Assembly (NCBI GenBank): GCA_030037905.1
Contig: JASHPX010000023.1
Coordinates: 1-60,249, forward strand
Reading direction: 5' to 3'
DNA: 60,249 nucleotides
DNA from: Gammaproteobacteria bacterium
GTDB lineage: Bacteria; Pseudomonadota; Gammaproteobacteria; Steroidobacterales; Steroidobacteraceae
Every line of letters begins with the position of its first letter. Within the stretch, counting starts at the first letter, position 1. This document shows positions 28,294-37,592 of this stretch, piece by piece. The translations under genes and the position numbers were made by a program. The notes under the pieces were generated by a model. It had not been told where the DNA came from. It saw nothing but the letters and a program-made list of their open reading frames with translations, and searched no databases.

Positions 28294-29316
28294 TCAGCTC
28301 CTGGCATCCCAGTATTGCTCCATCCGCAGGCGCTGCGCGGCGGTTGGCAAAGGGCCGTGACCGGCGAGCTGATCGTCCACCAGGTGCGCGACCTTCGTAG
28401 CCCCGGGAATCGCACAGGTCACCGCGGGATGAGACACGACGTACTTGAGGAGGTACTGGCTCCACGAGTGAATGCCCAGCTCCGGCGCCCATGGCGGCAG
28501 AGGCCGGGCGTTGACCTGACCCAGCAGCGAGCTGAACAGGCCGCCGAGCGGTTCGTCCACCACCACCGCGATCTTACGCGTGACCGCCACCGGAAAGACG
28601 CTCGCCGCGGCGTCGCGGTTGGCGATCGAGTAGTCGACCTGCACGAAATCGATGGGGTGGCTCTGCATCGCTGCGATGAGCCGGGCGTGCTCGCTGACGG
28701 AGGCGGTGGTGATGCCGATATAGCGCGCCTTGCCCTGCTGCTTGAGCTGAACCATCAGCGGCAACAGGGGTTCCCAGCTGCCGATGAAGTGCGCGTAAAT
28801 GAGATCTACGTGGTCGGTGCGCAGGCGCCTCAGGGAGCGATCGAAGCTCGGCTGTCCGTAGAGCCGCTCACTGCCAGGCGGCGGTCCGAAGCCGCGCGGG
28901 GGAGGCCTGAAGCCCGGCGGCGGATGAGATCCCGGCAGAGGACCGAAGTGCTCCCCCGCGGGTGAATTGAACTTGGTCGCGAGGAACATCTCATCCCGTA
29001 TGTTGAGCTCAGCCAGTGCACGGCCGATGAGCGCCTCACTCTCACCGTAGTCGGCGGCGGTATCGATCATTTTGCCGCCCATGGCGTGCATGCGGCGCAG
29101 CACCGCACGCACCTGATCGTAGCCAGCCATGCCAAAGGCATTCGTGCCGATGCCCATCACCGGGATGCGACGGGCGCTCGAGGGAATCCGTCGTTCGATC
29201 AGAAGATCCACACTGTCTGCGGCCCAGATTGCTTGCGGCAGCAGCGTCATGAGTCCGGCGGTAAGCCCGGCCTGCAACACCGAGCGACGGGAGTGAGACG
29301 GCAGAGGGTCCGGCAT
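28294..29316 (-). CDS. Aldo/keto reductase with TAT signal and proline-rich insert
   Basis: SRRSVLQAGLTAGLMTLLPQAIWA; IPVMGIGTNAFG; MIDTAADYGESEALIGRAL; KARYIGITTASVSE; insert PPPGFRPPPRGFGPPPGSE. Confidence 0.9.
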   Translation of the reverse strand: MPDPLPSHSRRSVLQAGLTAGLMTLLPQAIWAADSVDLLIERRIPSSARRIPVMGIGTNAFGMAGYDQVRAVLRRMHAMGGKMIDTAADYGESEALIGRALAELNIRDEMFLATKFNSPAGEHFGPLPGSHPPPGFRPPPRGFGPPPGSERLYGQPSFDRSLRRLRTDHVDLIYAHFIGSWEPLLPLMVQLKQQGKARYIGITTASVSEHARLIAAMQSHPIDFVQVDYSIANRDAAASVFPVAVTRKIAVVVDEPLGGLFSSLLGQVNARPLPPWAPELGIHSWSQYLLKYVVSHPAVTCAIPGATKVAHLVDDQLAGHGPLPTAAQRLRMEQYWDARS

Positions 29317-29428
29317 AGGTCACCTATGCGAGCTTGTGGTGCGCCGCAGTGCGCTACAGAGGATACCGCACCTCCAACGTCCGGGACACCACGGCAGGAG
29401 TCCCTGCGGCAGATCCCCGGCAGAATCC

Positions 29429-29692
29429 CTATGACAGTTGGGCGTTTCTGGAGGTGCTGGCTTTCGTCTCGCCGTAACAGATCTGGTAGCAGCGCAGATG
29501 CATCCTCAGCGGCACTTCGTGGTGGCCGAAGTCGACCTCATACTGAACGTCCGTCTGCGTAATCGATTCGCCGCAGCACGAACAGGTATCGCCGCCACCG
29601 GATCCGCCGAACAACTGATGCCCCTTGCTGAATGGAGGTAGCCGACCCGATCGCATGCCACTGCGAATGATTGCATCAATTGCCTGTGCCAT
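29429..29692 (-). CDS. Small cysteine-rich (putative zinc-binding) protein
   Basis: CSCCGESI ... MHLRCYQICY; upstream GAGGAG. Confidence 0.55.
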   Translation of the reverse strand: MAQAIDAIIRSGMRSGRLPPFSKGHQLFGGSGGGDTCSCCGESITQTDVQYEVDFGHHEVPLRMHLRCYQICYGETKASTSRNAQLS

Positions 29693-29848
29693 GTGCCGCT
29701 CCTCTTCCTGGCCACGCAGCGCTCGCCAGTGCTCGTGGGACGCTTCAGCATAATTTGTCTGCTTCCCAGCCTCGCCGGCATATCCAGTACGAATTGTCCG
29801 ACAAGCCTTTGCTGCCATCGACCGCGCTGCTCATCGGAGCAGTGCCTG

Positions 29849-29911
29849 GTCCTCGCGCAGTCCTCGCCCAGTCCTGCTCAGTCCATGCTTGGTCCTGCTC
29901 AGTCCGACTCG
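29849..29911. repeat. Degenerate 10-11 bp tandem repeat (about 6 units) spanning the ClC gene stop codon
   Basis: GTCCTCGCGCA/GTCCTCGCCCA/GTCCTGCTCA/GTCCATGCTTG/GTCCTGCTCA/GTCCGACTCG. Confidence 0.8.
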
Positions 29912-31791
29912 GTGTCGGAGTCCTGTGCGTCGCCTGGCTGGCTTTGCACCAAGACACGACCGCTGCCCAGGGCGCGGATTTGGAGCCAATTCAGTACCCG
30001 CTCCGACTTGTGCTCCTCGTTGACATCCCGAAGGCGTGCCTCCAGCACCTGATCCAGCGCCATCACACCGACCACTCGTCGTCCATTCATGCGATCGACG
30101 ATCGGGACACTCGAAACCTGGCGCTCTGCCATCAGATTGGCCAGCTCACGAAGAGTCATGTCGGGATAGCCTACGACCACGTCGCTCACCATCAACTCGT
30201 TGATGGTCTCATGCGAGCTTTCCAGGCGCGCGCCGGCGCTGAGAAGCTGCTGACGAGTGACCACTCCGATCAGATGGTCGGTGTCATCGAGAATCGGATA
30301 TAGCCGTTGGATGTCGGCGAGTTTCTGCCTTCCGGCGCCGGACCACGTAGCCTCCGCGGCTTGCACGGCGGCCGCGAGGCTGGAACCGCTGCGGAAGCCC
30401 AGGAAGCTGTGGGGCATGATCTCGCCGACGAGGAAAATCTCCAACGGATCCACGGAGTATTCCCGCGTCAAATGGGTACCCTTGCGCACGACCTTCTCCG
30501 TCAACACGGAGCGCTTCAGCACCAGCACCGACAACAGAAATGCCACCGTGGACGACACCACCAGCGGCATGAGCGCGTCCCATTGATGGGTGAGCTCCAT
30601 TGCGAATACCACGCCGGTCAGGGGGCTGCGCATCACGCCTCCGACCACCGCCGCCAGCGACATCAGCGCCCAGAAACCCGGCGCCACCGGTGGAAATATG
30701 TACGCCAGTACCGAACCCAGAGCCGAGCCGATCATGAACACCGGGGCGAGCACGCCGCCGGACGTGCCGGAACCGAGTGACAGGCTCCAGATGAGCGTCT
30801 TGACGATCAGTATTCCGACGATCAACGCCAGCGTCGCTTGGCCCGCGAGCAGGGTACCGATCACGTCATATCCCACGCCGAGCGCGCGGGGCTCGAACAA
30901 TCCGCCGACTCCGATGATCAGACCGCCGAGTGCCGGCCACCACATCCAGTGAATCGGTAGCTTGCGAAACGCGTCTTCAGACAGATATACGAGTGAGGTC
31001 GCAAACCACGCGACGAATCCGCCGACGATGCCCGCCGCTGCGCATAGAAGAAGATCAATAGGGCTCAGCGCGGGCAGTGCGTGGTGTGTCGCAAAGAGAG
31101 CCGCGACACCGAGCAGACGCCAGCGCAGCGCCGTCGCAACTACCACGGCGATGGACACGGGCACGAAAGAGCGCGGCCGGAATTCGAACAGAAGCAATTC
31201 GACCGCCAGCAGGATCGACGCCAGGGGTGCGTTGAAGGTCGCCGCCATGCCGGCTGCGGCGCCGGCGACCAGCAGTGTCTTGCGTTCATCGGCGGTAAGC
31301 GACAGCGTCTGCGCCATCAGCGATCCAAACGCACCTCCTGTCATTATGATTGGACCTTCGGCACCGAACGGCCCGCCGGTGCCGATGGCGATTGCCGCAG
31401 ATATCGGCTTCAGCAGAGCGACACGAGGCTTGATCTTGCTTCCGCCGCGCATGATCGCCTCGATCGCCTCGGGCATGCCATGACCACGGATAGCTTCGGA
31501 CCCGTACCGGGCCATGATGCCGACGATGAGCCCGCCCGCCACTGGAGCGCCGACGATCAGCCACCAGTGGTGCGCGCCGACACCCGGCGCGACCAGCGCG
31601 GTAGCGACACGTTGGTAGAAAACTACATTCGTAATCAGGCCGATGAGCTTCAGAAGTGCGTCCGCCACCACGGCCGCTACCGCACCCACCGCCAAGGCGA
31701 GTGCGCTGATCATCACGACCCGCGGGTCGAGCGAGTAATCACCGAGTCGCGACGGGACCCTGAAGGGAGCGCGATCGCTTGCTTGCTGCAT
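29899..31791 (-). CDS. ClC-family chloride channel/antiporter with C-terminal CBS pair
   Basis: GTGGPFGAEGPIIMTGGAFGSLMAQ, LGSGTSGGVLAPVFMIGSALGSVL; CBS-like C-terminus. Confidence 0.95.
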   Translation of the reverse strand: MQQASDRAPFRVPSRLGDYSLDPRVVMISALALAVGAVAAVVADALLKLIGLITNVVFYQRVATALVAPGVGAHHWWLIVGAPVAGGLIVGIMARYGSEAIRGHGMPEAIEAIMRGGSKIKPRVALLKPISAAIAIGTGGPFGAEGPIIMTGGAFGSLMAQTLSLTADERKTLLVAGAAAGMAATFNAPLASILLAVELLLFEFRPRSFVPVSIAVVVATALRWRLLGVAALFATHHALPALSPIDLLLCAAAGIVGGFVAWFATSLVYLSEDAFRKLPIHWMWWPALGGLIIGVGGLFEPRALGVGYDVIGTLLAGQATLALIVGILIVKTLIWSLSLGSGTSGGVLAPVFMIGSALGSVLAYIFPPVAPGFWALMSLAAVVGGVMRSPLTGVVFAMELTHQWDALMPLVVSSTVAFLLSVLVLKRSVLTEKVVRKGTHLTREYSVDPLEIFLVGEIMPHSFLGFRSGSSLAAAVQAAEATWSGAGRQKLADIQRLYPILDDTDHLIGVVTRQQLLSAGARLESSHETINELMVSDVVVGYPDMTLRELANLMAERQVSSVPIVDRMNGRRVVGVMALDQVLEARLRDVNEEHKSERVLNWLQIRALGSGRVLVQSQPGDAQDSDTESD

Positions 31792-32116
31792 GACAGGCCT
31801 TTTTGGAAGACTTACAACAATATTATAGTGTGGAGTTATTTCCCGGCGCTGACCCGCGCAGAGAACGGCGTTGCGGACATCGCGGGACTGTCAGGGCAGC
31901 CAACCAACTATTGGAAGTCGATGGAAGCGGCTTCGAGGGGACTCGAAGCTGCGCTGTCTGTCGGACCTGGGGCCGAAGCGGCAAGCTATCGCTGCAGTAA
32001 CGCTGCCGCCAGGGTCCGCATTCCGGCTATTCCTGGCGTCCGACCTGAATCCGGGGCAAGACGCCCGGCGGTCATCACGTCAGCCGGCACGAGCCGGTGT
32101 CACCGACGGTCGGCCA

Positions 32117-32509
32117 TCACCGGTGAGATTCGGCCAGCTGGCGCTCGTGAACGAATTCCCTGATGGTTCGCGCTTCGTCCGCGGCCGTGCGGTGAGGATG
32201 AGCGCCGAACAGGCGCGCGAACGCCGGCGTCTCGGGGCCGATCGCGAAATCGCGCTCGATCATATTCGAGAAATATTGCGCATTCGATCTTGCGTTGTTG
32301 TCTTGCGGCCAATCTCTCAGACCGTATCTTTGATGTGCCCACCATCCCGCGGCGCAAGACGGCGTGCAACAGGCATTGCGATGCTCGTCGAGCCTGATGT
32401 TCACCCAACGCTGCATATCGAACTGCGCGCGCCGCGCGTGTACCTGGTCGAGCAGATCTGCGAGCTCGAGCAGATTGCGGTCGGCTTGCTCTTCTGTCAT
32501 CTGCAACAT
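32117..32509 (-). CDS. Hypothetical protein with CxTPxCAAGW-type motif
   Basis: FDMQRWVN...HRNACCTPSCAAGWWAHQ...RTAADEARTIREFV. Confidence 0.5.
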   Translation of the reverse strand: MLQMTEEQADRNLLELADLLDQVHARRAQFDMQRWVNIRLDEHRNACCTPSCAAGWWAHQRYGLRDWPQDNNARSNAQYFSNMIERDFAIGPETPAFARLFGAHPHRTAADEARTIREFVHERQLAESHR

Positions 32510-32670
32510 GTCGCTCGCTCCCCTGTGGGGCCAACTCGGATGCAGTACGGCGGCAGCCTTTATGCGCGCAAAATGCACGCTCGTCAACTCGGCCCGGGTC
32601 AGCGGCCATTCAGTACCACGGCAGTGCTCGAGTCCATTAGACTGCTCGCCAGACAGGCAGGCCCGCCACA

Positions 32671-33242
32671 ATGAAGCAGCGCATCGTCTTTTGCTGGAGC
32701 GGCGGCAAGGATTCGGCGCTGGCGCTGAATCGGGCGCTGCGCGATGAGCGCTACGAGGTCGTGGCGCTGCTCACGACCTGCAACGAGCAGTTTCAGCGGG
32801 TGTCGATGCACGGCGTACGTATCGCGCTGCTCGAGGCGCAGGCCTCTGCAATTCGTCTGCCTCTCTACGAGATCTTCGTGAGCCAACGAAGCTCAAATGA
32901 GGAGTACGGCCGAAAGATGGGAGCCTGTCTGCAGAGCTTCAGATCACAGGGAGTCTCGGGGTGCGCGTTCGGCTCGACGACTGCATGGTAGGGCGTCCAT
33001 TTGATCGCGCATTCATCGATGCATTGCCGCCGCAGGTCGATCCGTGTGGTGAAAACGGCGAGTTCCATTCGTTTGCGTTCGACGGTCCGATATTTGGTGA
33101 ACCCGTGCGTTTTCAGGTCGGCGCGAAGATCTATCGACCTCTCGAAAGCGTTTCCACTGTCTCCGACTCGAGCGCCGCAGTGTTCGGTTCTGCATCCCGG
33201 CAAACCCGCGGATTCTGGTACAGCGACCTCCTGCCGACGTGA
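32671..33242 (+). pseudogene. Diphthine-ammonia ligase-like (DUF71 ATP-PPase) gene with internal deletion and frameshift
   Basis: N-part CWSGGKDSALALNRALRDERYEVVALLTT...HGVR...GCAFG; C-part in another frame GRPFDRAFIDALPPQVDPCGENGEFHSFAFDGPIF; middle missing. Confidence 0.85.
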
Positions 33243-33255
33243 TCGTCTCCACTCC

Positions 33256-34266
33256 ATGAGTTGCAATCTGCCTGGCTACGGTACCGCTTCCATCGGCGAA
33301 TCGGGTCGGAGCGCCTCGGTGTCTGGCAGCCAAAGGCAGCTGCGCATAGTTTCACTCCTGCCGGCGGCGACCGAAATGGCGTTTGCGCTCGGGCTGGGGG
33401 ATGCAGTAGTCGGGGTCTCGCACGAATGTGACTTCCCGTCGGCCGCGCACGCACGTCCCGCGGTGGTGAGAGCGGCGCTGGCGCTGAAGCACCTGAGTCA
33501 GCGTGAGATCGATGAGACCGTGTCCCGGCGTCTCGCTGCCGGTAAGGGTCTCTATGAGGTCGATGAGCAACTATTGCAGGAATTACGACCGGACCTGATC
33601 CTGACACAGGACCTGTGTCAGGTGTGCGCCCCGTCGGGCAGCGAGCTCGATGCAGCTCTCCAATTGCTCGATCCGCGGCCCGATGTGTTGTCGATGACGC
33701 CGCATACTCTGGCGGACATCTTCGCGAATATGCGCGAGCTGGGTGCGGCGACAGGACGGATGGCGCAGGCGGAGCACCTGATGGCGCGCTGGCGCCAGCG
33801 GCTGGCGCGGATCAAGGCGGCTGTACCCCCTGATGCTCCACGTGCACGAGTTCTGTTCATGGAGTGGTTCGACCCGATCTACTGCAGCGGCCATTGGGTA
33901 CCCGAGATGATCGAGCTGGCCGGTGGGATAGATCGGCTGGGTCGCGCCGGCCGCGATTCGGTGCGTATTCCGTGGGGAGAGGTCCTGCGTTGGGACCCGG
34001 AGTTACTCATCCTCGGGCCGTGCGGATGCAGTCTGGAGCAGGCGGTGGCGCAGCTGCCGCTGCTGGCTTCATCGCCGGGCTGGTCGAACGTGGACGCCGT
34101 GCGGCGAGGCCGCGTGTTTTGCGTCGATGCCAATGCCTATTTCGCGCGTCCGGGACCACGCCTTGTCGATGGCACGGAGCTGCTGGCACACCTCATCCGC
34201 CCTGATCTGTTTGCATGGAACGGTCCCGCTGACGCCTGCCGCCGCTGCCCGGCCGCCAATGAATGA
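33256..34266 (+). CDS. BtuF-like cobalamin-binding periplasmic/ABC substrate-binding protein
   Basis: RIVSLLPAATEMAFALGLGDAVVGVSHECDFP...LTQDLCQVCAPS...VLFMEWFDPIYCSGHWVPEMIELAGG. Confidence 0.9.
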   Translation: MSCNLPGYGTASIGESGRSASVSGSQRQLRIVSLLPAATEMAFALGLGDAVVGVSHECDFPSAAHARPAVVRAALALKHLSQREIDETVSRRLAAGKGLYEVDEQLLQELRPDLILTQDLCQVCAPSGSELDAALQLLDPRPDVLSMTPHTLADIFANMRELGAATGRMAQAEHLMARWRQRLARIKAAVPPDAPRARVLFMEWFDPIYCSGHWVPEMIELAGGIDRLGRAGRDSVRIPWGEVLRWDPELLILGPCGCSLEQAVAQLPLLASSPGWSNVDAVRRGRVFCVDANAYFARPGPRLVDGTELLAHLIRPDLFAWNGPADACRRCPAANE

Positions 34267-34301
34267 ATCGGCAGGGGTGCCGGGGAGTTCGCGATCTGCG
34301 A

Positions 34302-35162
34302 TCAGTTTTGCCGCCGGGGCGGCGGTGCCCGGTTACGGGGGAAGTCGGACATCAGCAAGTGAGTCATGGTGTGCACGTAACGCAGCTTGCCGTTCTCCAC
34401 ACGGAATAGATGACTGTCAGCCGGCGGGGGAGGCCCGCCGGGGTGCGCGGCGCCGAACGTGCAGAATACCTGTACCGTGCCGAGCACGGGGTCCACGATG
34501 TAACGCCGATTGACGATGTCGACCCCGCTCGGAACACCCACCGTGCAGCTGTCGGATGGAGAGCCCTTGCCGAAATAGGCTCCGCCCTCGAGTCGCTCAC
34601 AGGGGTACCCCCAAGGCACCCGGTCGAGCTTGCCTTCCAGAAAGGCATCGAGATAGGCATTGGCTGCAGCGACCAGCGTGGTGCGCGAATCGCGCTTCTG
34701 CGCTGGAATCGGCCCCCAGTTCTCCGCAGAGGAATGCTTCAGGTACGAGTCGGCATCGAATAGCCAGTAACCTGTCGTGGTCCACAGGATCTCGATCTCG
34801 GCGATCTTGTCGTGGTTGACGCGAAGACGCGTGCCGAACACATACGGCGCCGCCTCGTTGGTCACGATCACTTCGGTAAACGACTGACAGGTAGCCGTAT
34901 CGAAGATGCTGCGATGATGGTCGATCTTCATCGCTTTGCCGATGAATCCGCTGTGGATGTCCGCCGGGACGGCGTTCTCCCAATAGCCCACGCCCTGTGC
35001 CAGCGGGAGTCCTGAGAGATCGCCCCTGGTCTGGGCGGTAAGATAGAGATCTACGGCTTGCTGCAATCCCTCTCTCGTACAGGACACGGCCGCATGACCG
35101 AGGGCGGGTGTCAGCAAGGCGGCGAGCGCGACACAGAGGCATGGGAGAGAGAGGCGTTTCAT
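34302..35162 (-). CDS. Hypothetical secreted protein
   Basis: Signal peptide MKRLSLPCLCVALAALLTPALGHA; 286 aa. Confidence 0.65.
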   Translation of the reverse strand: MKRLSLPCLCVALAALLTPALGHAAVSCTREGLQQAVDLYLTAQTRGDLSGLPLAQGVGYWENAVPADIHSGFIGKAMKIDHHRSIFDTATCQSFTEVIVTNEAAPYVFGTRLRVNHDKIAEIEILWTTTGYWLFDADSYLKHSSAENWGPIPAQKRDSRTTLVAAANAYLDAFLEGKLDRVPWGYPCERLEGGAYFGKGSPSDSCTVGVPSGVDIVNRRYIVDPVLGTVQVFCTFGAAHPGGPPPPADSHLFRVENGKLRYVHTMTHLLMSDFPRNRAPPPRRQN

Positions 35163-35197
35163 GTGAAATTCCCTCTGTTTGTAGTGCAGTGACCGCG

Positions 35198-36049
35198 CTA
35201 GGCGCTCGGCGGCGCCTCGGCAAACCGAGGTAGCGAATCCGTGAGCTCGAACCAGGCGGCCTTGTAGTTCGTGAAGATATGCCGCTGGGGCCGTAACGGC
35301 GGGTCGGTATCGAGACTTCCCGCCGGAATCACCGCCATGCCACGGTCCGAAGAGACTCGCGGCACGCCACCGCCACATTGGCGGCAAAAGGCAGTGGTGT
35401 AGAACCTCGCCTCAGGCAGCTTGTATTGCCCGACTCGCTCCACGCCTCGCTTCCACAGGAATTGTGTGTCCTTGTAGAAAAGGTTGGTGCCGTACGCCGC
35501 TGCGCGTGCACGGCGACAGCGCAGGCAATGGCAGTTCTGCATCGACAGCGGCTCGCCGCTCGCTTCGTAGGCGACCGCGCCGCACAGGCAGCTGCCCTCC
35601 GTGACACCGGGGCGGGGCTTCAGCGTGGGGCGAGCCAATCCCTTCATCCCGAACTCCGGCGGATATTCCTCGTGCTGAGGCAGGCCGTCACTGATCGTGT
35701 ACCAGGGTGCCTTCGAGCCGACGAACATATGCGCTTGCGGCCTGATACCGAGCTCTCCTTCGAGCGGGCCTGCAGGCAGCAACGCCAGAGCCTGCGCGTC
35801 CAACGTCATCGGCACAGTCGAGCCGCAGACGCTGCAGCTGTTACGCATGCCCTGCGGCGAGGATTGGTACCTCAACAGAGTATTTTGGCCGGCAACCCAG
35901 CGGAAACCCTCCAGCGGTGTGGACACGTAGGTAGCGAACGCCGCTCCGTGGTGCTTGCGGCACATCGAGCAATGGCAGCTCATCATCGAATCGAACGGTC
36001 CAGCGGCCTGGTAGCGGACTGCTCCACAGAAGCAAGAGCCTTGGACCAT
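35198..36049 (-). CDS. Tandem-domain GFA family protein (two Mss4-like zinc domains)
   Basis: GSCFCGAVRYQ...CHCSMCRKHHGAAF...CSVCGS and GSCLCGAVAYE...CHCLRCRRARAAAY...CRQCGGG. Confidence 0.88.
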   Translation of the reverse strand: MVQGSCFCGAVRYQAAGPFDSMMSCHCSMCRKHHGAAFATYVSTPLEGFRWVAGQNTLLRYQSSPQGMRNSCSVCGSTVPMTLDAQALALLPAGPLEGELGIRPQAHMFVGSKAPWYTISDGLPQHEEYPPEFGMKGLARPTLKPRPGVTEGSCLCGAVAYEASGEPLSMQNCHCLRCRRARAAAYGTNLFYKDTQFLWKRGVERVGQYKLPEARFYTTAFCRQCGGGVPRVSSDRGMAVIPAGSLDTDPPLRPQRHIFTNYKAAWFELTDSLPRFAEAPPSA

Positions 36050-36081
36050 ACCTGTCGCTCGGTTGTGTTCGATACACCGGC

Positions 36082-36765
36082 TCAGGGGGCTGAGCGCAAC
36101 GGACCGAGCCGCTCGGCGATGACCTGCCGCCGCCGCTCGGTGTCTACCATGCCGTCCGCCCCGCGCGTGGCGGCCAGCATGGCCTGGAAATCAGCCCGCG
36201 TGTTGGCACGCGGGAAGGGCTCCACGGGAATCGGAAAACCAAGGAACCGGCACAGCGGCTCCCAGCCCTGCTCGACCCGATAGACCAGCAGGCGCTGACT
36301 GGGAAGCCCGTCGATGACCGCCTGATTGTGGCGCTCGAAGCTGGCGATCATGGAGGATCGATCGTGCAGGTTCTGGTACGTGTCGTGCAGCATTCTCATC
36401 ATGCCTGCGACCGGGCTGTCGGCGCCGGGCACGGCGTTTTGCGCCGAGAAAATGGTCGCCTGCGTGGACTCGAACCATTCGTTCGGATCACGTACGCTCA
36501 GGATCACCTTGGCCGACGGGTTGCGGTCCGCAAGCTGCCGCCAGAACAGACAGGCCGGATAATCGGTGGTCGCCCCGTAACCGGCGAACAGCGTATCCCA
36601 GTCGGGCTCGCCGCGCGCTGCGCGCACCCACAGCTGCGCGTGCTCAGGGTGCGCAAACACTTCGATCATGTGATAGCAGCGGCCGATTCCCAACTGCTCG
36701 AGCGCCAGCTTGAGCGAGACGGTCCCTGTGCGGCCCAGGCCGGCACCAATGACCTTCAATGCCAT
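36082..36765 (-). CDS. Sulfotransferase-family (P-loop) protein
   Basis: KVIGAGLGRTGTVSLKLALEQLGIGRCYHMIEVF...VILSVRDPNEWFEST. Confidence 0.9.
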   Translation of the reverse strand: MALKVIGAGLGRTGTVSLKLALEQLGIGRCYHMIEVFAHPEHAQLWVRAARGEPDWDTLFAGYGATTDYPACLFWRQLADRNPSAKVILSVRDPNEWFESTQATIFSAQNAVPGADSPVAGMMRMLHDTYQNLHDRSSMIASFERHNQAVIDGLPSQRLLVYRVEQGWEPLCRFLGFPIPVEPFPRANTRADFQAMLAATRGADGMVDTERRRQVIAERLGPLRSAP

Positions 36766-36893
36766 GGCTCCCCCCGGTGACTACGGGCACCTGACCGTTG
36801 CATTGTCAGGAGGCATGACGGCGCTGTCAATCGACACGCGCGGCGCCTCGGACACACATCAGCGGTGCAGCGACTGCTCCGTTCTCTTCAGCG

Positions 36894-37376
36894 TTACTGT
36901 TCCGCGATCTGTTTCATCTTTTTCAGGGCGGCCTCGAAGCGGTTACGCCGCTGGGTCAGATCCGCCTGTTTGGCGGCCTCGTTGGGCTCGTCGGAGGCGT
37001 CGTAAAACAGCGTATAGACGATCTCGGACGTGCTATCGGTCAACGGCTTCGCTTCGAGGAATCCGTGATAGAGATTGTAGAACGCGCCTCTGATCGGAGG
37101 CTGTGTGTAACCGTATGACAAGGCCGTCTCGCCCACCAGAATCTCGAGGACCCGGCCATGCGCGAGGGATCTCACGGTGCCGATACCGCCGTCGCCGGAG
37201 ATGATTTTGCAGTCCACATCGAGCCACTTGCCGATGTCGCAATAGTGTCCGACCTTTGCCCATACTTCGCTGGCGGGCTTGTCGACCTCGATTTGCATCT
37301 TGATCGTTCTGTAGTCCGGAGCCGCGGAGGCAGTCGCTGCGAAGGCGATCAGTACGACAGTGCTCAGATATCGCAT
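36894..37376 (-). CDS. SRPBCC (polyketide cyclase/START-like) family secreted protein
   Basis: IEVDKPASEVWAKVGHYCDIGKWL...CKIISGDGGIGTVRSL. Confidence 0.85.
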   Translation of the reverse strand: MRYLSTVVLIAFAATASAAPDYRTIKMQIEVDKPASEVWAKVGHYCDIGKWLDVDCKIISGDGGIGTVRSLAHGRVLEILVGETALSYGYTQPPIRGAFYNLYHGFLEAKPLTDSTSEIVYTLFYDASDEPNEAAKQADLTQRRNRFEAALKKMKQIAEQ

Positions 37377-37592
37377 GGGAGATCCTCGATTGTTTGCGCG
37401 TACGATAGGAAATTCCGGCATTCATGAACAGCGCAATCGACGGGCGTGCGCCCGAGAACCACGCGGCGTGACGGCGGTTTGGCGGAGGCAGCATGGAGTT
37501 CAAAGGAATCAAGGGGTTGTAACGCCCTGCACGCAATTTCAGGTCGCCTGTGCGGCGCCGGATGCCGGGGGCCTTCCCCGTACCTTCCCCGT

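Noticed and set aside
29849-29911. CRISPR or iteron replication origin
   Set aside because: Units are 10-11 bp, contiguous and degenerate, overlapping a gene end; better explained by tandem slippage.
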